Source of the DNA: Hericium rajendrae
Taxonomy: Eukaryota > Basidiomycota > Agaricomycetes > Russulales > Hericiaceae
Assembly (NCBI GenBank): GCA_033439255.1
Contig: CM065891.1
Location: 1,953,741-2,017,740, forward strand
DNA length: 64,000 bases
Reading direction: 5' to 3'
The notes beneath the pieces were generated by a model. It was not told the origin of the DNA. It saw nothing but the letters and a program-made list of their open reading frames with translations, and made no database searches. The position numbers and the translations under genes are program-made. Below, piece after piece: positions 55,687-64,000 of this stretch; the stretch's first letter is position 1, and the number at the start of each line of letters is the position of its first letter.

Positions 55687-57670
55687 ATGTCGACCGGATC
55701 AAGTTTCCAGATCTTGAGGCAAGTCCGGCGGGATCTTTCATCCATCAATGTTTGGATTACTGACTACTCGCATCCCCTTCCAGGATTCCTGTACACCCTG
55801 ACCCAGTTGATATAGAACAGCAGCGAGCTGCCATTGACGAGGAGCTAAACCAGCTACTCCTCCTCACCCTCGATGCTCGTGCCCGGCGAAACAGATTATC
55901 ACCCCTGATCTGCATCCCCACCGAAGTGTGCACGCGCATAGTCCATTTTCTCGCTGCCAACCAGCGGCCGGGTCCCAAAGACCTAGGGTGGGTCAATGTC
56001 ACCCATGTCTGCCGCACTTTGAGATCCAGGGCACTCGAGGATCCAAGCCTCTGGACTACCATCAGCGACGGACTCTGTACGCCATTGCGAAACGCAATGG
56101 TCATCCGGTCCCGGTCTCTGCCCCTCTCTTATTCTATCACCTACACCAGATGGAACCCCCTACCTTGGATACTGTCGAGCTGCTCTCCAGAACAATCCAT
56201 CGCATCCGCGACCTTTCCCTCCAAAACTTTTTTGTCAGCAGCATGCAAAACCTCTGGCCATCCATGGCCCATCCAGCCCCGATGATTGAATCGGTGATTT
56301 ATGCGCTCCCTAGATGGTCCTCCTATCAAGGTATCGATATGCTCCCCGCTGACCTCTTCGACAATCATGCTCCATTGCTACGTAAGATGACGCTTCGTTG
56401 CGTCGTCCCGGTGTGGTCCGGGAGTATTCTACGTGGTCTCACCAATCTCCACATTAATAATAAATCCACCCGATCAGATCTGCTAAATATTGATCCTGAC
56501 CACAAGATTATTTTCGACCATCCATCGGACTATGTAGCATCTGAAGAGGCACCTCCTGTTGCTCCACCCAGCGTCAACGCTTTTAGAGAGATGCTCGAAG
56601 CTCTCGGTCAGATGTCCAACCTTCAAATGCTGTTTCTCTCCCACTGCTTCCCTCCTCTCCCCTCCCCTCCTCCCGTCGTGCCTGTGGTCACATTCGGTTC
56701 TCTACAAAAATTCACATGTCAGGACAAATCATTCCTGCACATGGCGCATGTCATCAAGCACATCACTGTACCTCCCTCTTGCAATATCCTCATCCTCGGC
56801 GATCACCCTCAGGCCGGCGAATTTGCCCCACTCACAACATTCATTGATAGCCACATCTCACCCCATCCCCTGAGCATGCGCATCGGTTTTATCTCTTATA
56901 ACCTAGCCTGGGACATCTACTTATCAGGATATCCTCCCTTCTCCGATCACACCGGCCATCCCACCTTTGACCCAGATCTCCCGAACATCTCGGTTGTCGT
57001 GTACGCCAATACCGATGGGTATGACGATGAGAGACCTCCAGAGAGGCGCCCCATGATAGAGGACCTCAATCATGTCCCAAGCACAGAGACCAAACGTCAG
57101 ATACGGCATCTTGTTCTGGACTTTGGAGAGGACCACGGTTTGGAACACTGGGACAATTACATCATCGAGAAGATCACTTTTCGCGACTGGCTCTCTGGTT
57201 TCCATGCCTACACCGGCATTGAAACCATCGCGGTGAAGGGCGACAGTGGCCGTACGCTCTGTATGGCTTTAGCCGCACCCCGCTCCTTTATGCCCCCTCC
57301 TCCGGAGGAAGATGAAGTCGAGCCGATCACAATCCTGGACTCAGATGAAGTCGACGAGGTCCCAATGCCAGACTCGTTCCCGCACCTCTTCAGAAATCTA
57401 TTACGTATCGAGTTCATGGAAGTCGATTTTAATACAAGTTACCCCAGGCCTCGGGATAGTCCGTGGTCCATATATGAGGTTTCTCGTCCTTCCTATGCCA
57501 TTGGCTACATTCTCAAGCAATCCCTGTCCCATCGCTATGCGGCATTTGGGACACGGCTCACTCTCGTCATCAAGCATTGCACAATCACGATCAACCAGGT
57601 GGAGGAGCTGCGAAGCCTTGCAGATGTAGAATGGGACTATCTGCAGTCTCCGTTGACAGGAGAGGATTGA
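55687..57670 (+). CDS. F-box protein, paralog 2 (frameshifted)
   Basis: An ATG at 55687 begins a 32-nt first exon (MSTGSSFQIL) with a GC-AG type intron to 55784. Then follow IPVHPDPVDIEQQR, the F-box (LSPLICIPTEVCTRIVHFL), and strand-helix repeats to the stop at 57670. It is clearly paralogous to 36909-38884 along its whole length; both end SPLT-ED. The frame shifts near 56156-56160 at a five-cytosine run where a sixth base would keep the frame. Without it the protein is truncated after about 130 residues. Role: likely substrate receptor of an SCF ubiquitin ligase, inferred from the F-box only. Confidence 0.65.
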
Positions 57671-57839
57671 AGGGTGCGCGGAACCTGTGGGGGAGCCTGG
57701 CTCGAATTACGAAATTTGGTTACCACATGTATTTTTAATTCACGCATCGCCGAAAGGAACTCCTTCTCACTTATGATGTAAACATTGAGCATTCCTCCAA
57801 GTAAGAGCTCACCCCTGTTGCCTTGCCGGTGACCCCCGC

Positions 57840-58100
57840 ATAGTGCCAGCGGGGTGACCAGTTCAATACATGAAAGTAAGTAATCAATCCTGGAGCGACG
57901 GGCAGCTTTGCGAGCCTTTCGCTTTGGTATACCAAACACCGGTGGCGGGGCTGGCCTCCGCAGGGTAGCATGAGGACGAAGGCCATCTCGGACCAATGCG
58001 TGGTCAACCGGTGTGCTGTCCCGTGCACGGTCAGAGACTCTGCACGGTATCGGGACAATGGGTGCAGGCCGAGGGTGTTACAGTCCAGGAGCAAGCAATA
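57840..58100 (-). pseudogene. C-terminal fragment of the paralog-3 family
   Basis: The minus frame contains LVRDGLRPHATLRRPAPPPV and FGIPKRKARKAARRSRID. This nearly duplicates the end of the gene at 61290-62327 (LVREGLRPLAALRRPAPPPV, FGIPKRPMRKAAGRSRVD). Only the proline-rich tail is found, so it is read as a truncated duplicate. Confidence 0.55.
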
Positions 58101-58189
58101 GCTCTGTGGTGCGAGGCATGGAATAGGGGTGTCGAGTTGGTGCGGGGTGTCGAAGACATCATGAGATGCGGGAATGTGTCGATTGCAGG

Positions 58190-58676
58190 AGCTTCATCTG
58201 GGGCGCTGGTTGCGGTACTCGCCTCGCGTTTCGCGGCTTTGTATCCCTCCCGGTATGTGTCATTTCTGCCTTCTTTCCTCCCCATCGTTATCCCTGCTTC
58301 TAGTCCTTCCTCCCAGACCCCATACTCTGCCTCTTTGCATATGTGCATGAGGAAGTCAGTGTCGATCTCATCGATTGACATGGCGAGTGATGCGGGGGTG
58401 CTTACCTCAAGGCTACCCTGCTTAGTGCACTCGCTCGGACCCTCCTCATGACGCGCGCTCCGTCCTGCCTTCGTGCTTCCCACCAACCCCTCATGCCCTC
58501 GCGAAACCTGACTTTCGCCCAGCCATCAGACCTGCCTCGTAGCCGTTCTGGATCGCGGTGGTGACGATGTCGTTGTGGAGCGTGCGATCGACGAAGTCCG
58601 GCTCAGACTCTGGTGATTCGTAAGTGGCAGCCGTATGGGGCTCACCCAGTTCGATGCCAGTCGTCGGCGGTTTCAC
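58190..58676 (-). CDS. Possible small protein with glycine-spaced helical repeat
   Basis: Two adjacent minus frames contain NGYEAGLMAGRKSGF and EEGLEAGITMGRKEGR followed by YREGYKAAKREA. The G-(x)3-G spacing with charged residues recurs in poorly characterised basidiomycete proteins. An intron would have to join them near 58500-58400. Function is unknown, and the model is weak. Confidence 0.3.
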
Positions 58677-58839
58677 GTCGTTGTGCGTGGGTGCGGGGCA
58701 TTGTTAGACGCAGTCCAGGCCCCTACAGGGAGCGAGTTCTCGGGCTGGAGAGATGACCTTTCGAGGTCCGATTCAACAGGTGTCCGTTGATACCCCGAGC
58801 AGGGACGGCACATGCGAAGATTGACGCAGCCTAGCACCA

Positions 58840-59640
58840 TTATGACGCTGTTCTGGTGAGTTTGTCGTGGTAATTAGCTGAGAGAAACTGAAACTCACAA
58901 GAAGCTCGCAACAAGCAGCTTTTTTCGGCCCAAAATTCAACGCCAGATTCCCCACGGCGAGCGGCGAGCACCGTCATTAGGCCAAATAGTCGGAGTCGAT
59001 GTCCGTGAACGTCAACATTTACAGTCGCGCGAGCTCTGGGTGGAGCCCAGTGTGATCTGTGGTGTCATTCTCGTGAGTTCTTTTTCATTATTAGCCGAGG
59101 TGAATTGGAGCTCACCTTGAGGTCGCCAATAACAGTTATTTTGGTTTCAAAAATCGGGCCCAGAGGCCCCGCGGCGAGCGGGGACCGCTATCATTAGAGC
59201 AAATGTTCGTATTCCGCAAAAGTTCACGCGCTGTCAGCAACGGCACGGGCGTGGGGCGCAGCCCCGCGCATGCTTGATGCTGGTGAGTGTTCCGAGCGCG
59301 CGGTTTTGACGACGTTTCAGTTATTGACTTGATGTCTTCGTGGAAGGCGTTTGTCGCCTCGGAGTTTTGAGGTCCAGGCTCCCGAGGCTTGCGGCAGTTG
59401 GACGTGGTAGACGGAAGATATTCGTTGGCAATGCGAATGGACTTCCGTTCACACTGATCCGAGCGCTGGGCGTAGCCCAGCGCGTGCACTGACTCGCTAT
59501 GTGACGCGGTCAGTCTCTTTCATCGAAATGAACCGAGGGGAAGGTGGACAGACCAGGAGCTCGAAAAACAAATTTTCGTTGCCCGGACATGTGGCTTTCA
59601 GGCCCCGCGGCGAGCAGCAGTCACACTCCGAAGATGAAGT
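58840..59640. repeat. Degenerate about 215-bp tandem repeat with hairpins
   Basis: Three units end with a hairpin of the form CTGGG-GNAG-CCCAG: AGCTCTGGGTGGAGCCCAGT at about 59031, GCGTGGGGCGCAGCCCCGCG at about 59250, and GCGCTGGGCGTAGCCCAGCG at about 59463. Each contains variants of GTGAGTT, a GAGGTCNAG/CCCACGGCGAGC block and CAAATNTTCG. A partial fourth unit carries CCCCGCGGCGAGCAGC at 59602. No frame is shared. Confidence 0.5.
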
Positions 59641-60184
59641 GCTCATCGTCGTGGTGAGCGGTGGCGACACTGGGCGTATGTTCGCACGTGCTCGCAGGGC
59701 ACGTCATGGAGTTAGAAGTAAAGATTGGGGGAGGAGGCCTTTGCGCACGGGGATAATGTGGTACTCACCTCGTATTCCCGCTCTGCCAGTCCCCTCTTGC
59801 GCGGCACTTTCGAAATCCATACATCCGCTGTGCCGTCGCATTGCTGTCCGCCTGAGCACCTTGAGCTAGACATCTCGAGGGCGTCATCGTCAAGTATGTG
59901 GAGGCGGGACGCGTCTTCGCTCGTGGCGCCCGCTCTCCGCTGTTAGCGCGTGCACCAGAATGGCACCATTGTGGGCGCTCTGCGATGCCCGGGCGTGCTG
60001 AGTACGGGTCATGTCTGCGATTCGGGCGTCACGCGCTCCAGCTGGACATCGAGCGCGATGTGGTTTCCCAGCGTCCGTTGCATGCCCTGCACACTCTCGC
60101 ATTCTTGAATCCTTCGACATCACGTTCTATCCTCTCGATGACGCTGCTCACGGTGTGCATGTGTTCGAATCGGACTGGAGAATG

Positions 60185-60650
60185 CGGTGAGTGCCGCGTG
60201 CTTCATTCTGAGAAGGCGGTCTTGTTTACCATTTCCCCTTTGCGTACCCTACTGATCTCGCTCGCCTACAGACTCTGCGCCTGATCGCATACCCTTCCGC
60301 AGGACCAGTCTGGAGTGCCGTCCGCCAGTTCCAAACCGAAGGCGTCATCGTCAAGTTAGATGCGCGGATCTCATCTGGCATTCAGTTTCTGGCTGCTTTC
60401 GTTGCGCTTTTCGATCTCCCATGCGCTGACGCCTTTCCCGGATGAGCCGGTTCGGAGTTCGGCTGGATTCGACACCATGAGTGAGTTGTACTTTGCTTCG
60501 CGGAATGGGATCTTGCTTACCATTTCTCGTGCACATAGCCTGCCGATCTCGCTCATCCACCGACTCTGCCCCTGCGCCCGCGTCCTCGAGCGCCGTCTGC
60601 CAGTCTCGCGCACAGCTCCATGGCATGCCAAGGGCGTCATCGTCAAGTTC
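60185..60650. repeat. About 295-bp direct duplication
   Basis: The blocks at about 60195-60350 and 60490-60645 share TTGTTTACCATTTC or its variant, CTGATCTCGCTC, ACTCTGC-CC, a GTCCGCCAGT-type segment and GGCGTCATCGTCAAGTT. A third GGCGTCATCGTCAAGT occurs at 59880. Fragments of frame are open but nothing recognisable is encoded. Confidence 0.4.
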
Positions 60651-61289
60651 GAGAGGCCGCGCCTTGCTTGCCATGCAACCGCCGGGCATCACGTCCTTTC
60701 CCACACGGGTGTTGGACGTGTTCGGGGGTCGTTTGTGTGCGCTCGCTCTCGCGGTTCAAAGCGGACTGGAGGGGAGACTGGCGAGCGCTGTCTTCGTGGG
60801 CACGCGATGCGTTTGGGGGTCCAAAACGCGCCGGTCTTCACCGGACCACCAGACTGGTGGGTAGAGTTGCGGGACTTGCGAAGGGACGGGACTGGGGGCG
60901 TGGTGCTGATTAGCACTGGTCATGTCATCTGCGCGGACTCCACGGTGGTCCCCGGGCTCGTTGGCGGGCATATATGGGCGTGTGATGGGGCGGAGCGGGG
61001 CGGGCATGTTGTTCAATGTCTCGGCATGCGTATGCGATGCAAGAGGGGTGGGGTGCTTACCCGAGGTACGTGTCCTCCCTGCATGTTGCTCGCGGTGTGC
61101 TCACCTCCGTACGTGGCCCAAGGCCGCTCTGCGACTCGTTCTCCACGGCGATGGGATATGTTGCATGACAGCATAATGTGCACGAGTCGTTGGGTCGGGG
61201 GGAGAGGTTTTGGACGCGGGATAGGTCGTGCGGGGTGCAGGATATGGGTGAATTATGATAAATGCCTAGCTACTATTACATGCAAGAAA
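60651..61289. other. Region without a supported gene
   Basis: GC-rich, with frames open on both strands (60360-61409 plus is the longest). None shows family similarity or plausible splice structure. It is treated as unannotated. Confidence 0.25.
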
Positions 61290-62327
61290 TTAATCAACCC
61301 TGGAGCGACCGGCGGCTTTGCGCATCGGCCGCTTCGGTATACCGAACACGGGGGGCGGGGCTGGCCTCCGCAGTGCAGCAAGCGGTCGAAGACCCTCTCG
61401 GACCAATGAGCGGTCGACCGGCGTGTTGTCCGGCGTGCGCGCGGAGACTCCGCGCGGTGCCGGAACAACGCGCAAAGGCTGGGGCAGCCGCCCTCCGGAA
61501 CTCATCATTGCGGGTCGCTGCCGCCGCGCGGAGGCATGAGATTGATGTCCCATGTCGACATCCGGAGGCGTGCGACCCACAGCAGGCTGGTCCGGCTGGT
61601 CTGAGCGGTGCGATGTCAGTATAAAAGCAATGACAGAAGAGTTGAGGAGGGATACGTACTACTGGTAGCGCGATGCCCTTCATATTGCAGAGACTCCGGC
61701 GACTCTGCAAACAACCCGCGCCAGGCGTCAGCATTGATGGGGCCTGCGAGCGTGAGCTCCGGAGGAGGGAGGGTATAGGCGGAGGGGTGGGATCATATAT
61801 TGGATGGACCAGGTCTTCTGGAAGGTAAAAGATGGGGAAAGATGCGTCAGAGATCTGTACTGTGATGGACATCAGCTGACGCATTTGTTCATGACAATCA
61901 GGAACGCACCATCCTCCCACCAGCGATGACCACAGAACTGCTCCGACCTTGCCATCCAGTATGACGGACTGAGACCATCGATATACGCGTAATCGGAGAG
62001 CGCGTGGAGATCGACGTTCTCGGGCCGCATGGACGAGAGGACTCGCATGGTGTTGCGCATGAACGAGGGGACGGGGACTAGTGCGGTCTCCTCGGACACG
62101 TTGGCCGTGCTCGCTCGAATGGCGTCGGCATGCTTCTACAAAGCACTGAATAGAAGCGGAGATGGTAGCCGAGGGTGACACACCAAACACTGGATGAAGC
62201 CATGCACCCAGGCGACACGCATGCCCGGAGGCATCAACGGGGATGTTGCCCTTGCAGCAACAAGACCAAGACCGACCGAGTCACAAGCAGCGGAGTACGC
62301 TGCATTGAGGTCCGCAATGGAAGACAT
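61290..62327 (-). CDS. Accessory protein, paralog 3 (cysteine cluster absent)
   Basis: Exon 1 (62327 to about 62185, MSSIADLNAAYSAA...) and exon 2 (from 62136, KHADAIRASTANVSEET..., ending HRWWED) match the first two exons of the genes starting at 35357 and 53274. The shared features are a short helical exon and a RWWE/RWWEN junction followed by a donor. Later exons contain LPPPELTLAGPINADAW and a proline/arginine-rich tail (PAPPPVFGIPKRPMRK, GRSRVD). The C-x2-C-x6-C pair of paralogs 1 and 2 is not visible. Possibly a diverged or cluster-less family member. Confidence 0.55.
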
Positions 62328-62639
62328 GATAAAGCTAGGATGAGCGATGATTGAAAACAGAGACCGCAGGTTAATAGTGACTGAGGAAGGCAATGATGTG
62401 GGGGGAGGGAAGGAGACCGAGCGCGGACTTTGATGCTGCTTTGTTTGTCACGTGTTGCGCGTTTCATCGTCACAAAAATGATGTCACATCGTGCTGATGT
62501 AATCCGGTTCTGACCGTCCGGTCCTAGTCAAGTCGGTCCGGCCGGACCAGCCCGGTTATCTGGATCTTATGTCATCTAACCTTAACCTGACTCAAAACTG
62601 ACTTTGTCTCAAACCCGAATCAAAGGGCAGGCATTCCGT

Positions 62640-64000
62640 GGCATGCGGCAACTCCCGGTCGGAGATGGAATGACTTTGCGATGCATGGTCTGTCGTCTGT
62701 GAGTGTTAGGGAGGCCCATCGTGCGGAATGTCCTTGTCCAATGCCCTGCCACACTACCGCTTCTCGCTCTTCCACAAGCGTAACGTTCAACTGGACGACT
62801 CTCCGGGCCACTGTTGAGAGTATGGAATATCGGATTGGAAGAGATCTTGACGACGTGGCAGATGCGGGGATGGTAGACAGGCCGTGGTGCCTCGCTCGCA
62901 TTTGCAGTGACGCAGTAAGTGTCTATGCTATCTTCCAGCTACGTACACCCTGACGCGCATCGCAGGTCGTCATCGAAAAGGCGATTGCAGAAGTCAAGCG
63001 CCTCGAAGCTAGCACTCGGATTGACCGTCCCTCAGGTGGGAAATGCATCTTGGAGAGTTTCCCCCCTTTGCTCATCAAGGTTGCGGAGTGGTACAAGACT
63101 TGTTATGGTGGAGGCAGTGGGGTGATGCTAGCACCTGATGGAACCATTGTAGAGTCACTCCTACGGGCAATGGAGAGGTTCCGGATGTCGAGGGGAGGGA
63201 TCAGACCGACGACAATGTTGGAGGGAGGACAAGGTAATGACTTTGTTGTATGTTCCTTGTTCTGCACTGATTTCAGATTTAGGCCCTGCAGCTCCAGACA
63301 AGCGTCAGCATGGGGATAAGGAGGGCCTAATTGCAGTGGAGGATAAGCTGGGCAATGAGGATAATGGATCAACTCGCAAAGGTGTGTTGTCTCATAGTAA
63401 TCTTGTATTGCACATTAACAGCTGTTGTGTAGGAAGTCCGCAGGTCATCGGGAGTGGAGACGTGTTAATGCCGACGATGCCTATAGTACCGGCAAAGAGG
63501 CGGAATTGTGAACCTGCACTCCAACGACCGCCGCCGCCCAGTGCGATCACTGGCAGAGCATTCCACGGGCCAATCGTCCAGAGTCGTTATCTCCGGCTAG
63601 CAGTCCCAGCTCTCTGCCGCACGACAACATCGATCCGGACCGCCCGGGAAAAGGTTAGTTCATGTATCATTTCCGTCAGATGCATCCAGGCCAAGGATCT
63701 CATCAGACGCGGACCGACAAAGACCAAACTGGTGCGGGTCCAGATGTCGGCACCTGGTGTAGGATGGCCAAGGGACGACTCACCTCGGAGCTCAGCCGGT
63801 ACGAAAGAGGCAACGTCGCAGCTTCTTATGGCCAAACCGGCTTGGTTAACATGAATATGCTGCTGCATTGACCAGCACATCAAAGGGCTGCATAAGAATG
63901 TTGATCATGTGTCCATGCAATTGGAGAAAGACTTCAGCGGTATTCAGCTGCAGAGCAGGGCAACGTCATCCTCAATCGCATAGCTTCTCTGGAGCAGAGT
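62640..64000 (+). CDS. Hypothetical protein divergent from paralog 3 (runs off the window)
   Basis: The first clear coding part holds MEYRIGRDLDDVADAGMVDR (ATG at 62822). It ends at donor 62915 and resumes at 62966 with VVIEKAIAEVKRLEAST and LIKVAEWYKTCYGGGSGV. Another intron (about 63234-63276) leads to a charged exon with DKRQHGDKEGLIAVEDKLGN. Further downstream, GLHKNVDHVSMQLEKDFS is helical. The frame may begin as early as about 62681. It occupies the divergent position that the coiled-coil genes occupy next to paralogs 1 and 2. No family recognised; partial at the right edge. Confidence 0.4.

Noticed and set aside
60360-61409. 349-codon plus-strand frame
   Set aside because: No recognisable domain, atypical composition, overlapped by several equally long frames, and crossed by a local duplication. 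It is not supportable as a gene.

Overview
This window looks like a transposon-rich, probably heterochromatic segment of a filamentous basidiomycete (Agaricomycetes) nuclear genome. The basis is short GT-AG introns of about 45-60 nt, basidiomycete gene families (KDZ transposase, fungal TET/JBP dioxygenase, Plavaka-type protein, F-box paralogs, DUF6698- and DUF6532-like proteins), and a chromodomain Ty3/Gypsy element. No rRNA, tRNA, CRISPR or bacterial feature was recognised. All gene models are hand-read from splice sites and frames.

Left half (1-24.9 kb). I read this as a Russian doll of AT-rich elements from one family that encodes no protein. Ends are 5'-CATCWG...CWGATG-3' with matching 2-bp flanks. 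A canonical copy (21026-23647) carries terminal TAGCTAT-type arrays, a GC-rich island with palindromes, a GAGCGATACTC-type hairpin, and a divergent promoter module. One transcript would read into the island. The other would read outward through short 'mini-exons' containing TTTTCGCTTTTT. The GC island of one copy (E, right end 24905) appears to have been hit by three others: A (ending 4130), X (4530-20441) and D (21026-23647). X is interrupted by a foldback element (4747-17689) with arms of about 2.5 kb made of 43-bp and 20-bp satellites. The foldback is itself interrupted by a chromodomain Gypsy element (6293-13395) with 423-bp LTRs and a CCAAT target duplication. That gives four nesting levels.

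Middle (24.9-33 kb). A hAT transposase C-terminal remnant is followed by a divergent DUF6698-like/DUF6532-like gene pair. Next is a Plavaka-type N-terminal coding region split by another CATCWG element (30194-32750).

Right half (33-64 kb). This half is gene-rich but still accessory. Its core is a large orphan gene (minus), a TET/JBP-family 2-oxoglutarate/Fe(II) dioxygenase and a near-full-length KDZ transposase (42.2-51.4 kb). Around it lie three paralogs of a family starting with a conserved 48-50-codon exon; two carry a Zn2Cys6-like cysteine cluster. Each has a divergent gene upstream, and at least two of those end in a coiled coil. Two F-box paralogs lie in opposite orientation, and there is a LINE C-terminal relic. 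The simplest reading is a KDZ transposon carrying a DNA-base-oxidising enzyme, embedded in duplicated accessory genes. Element borders there were not found.
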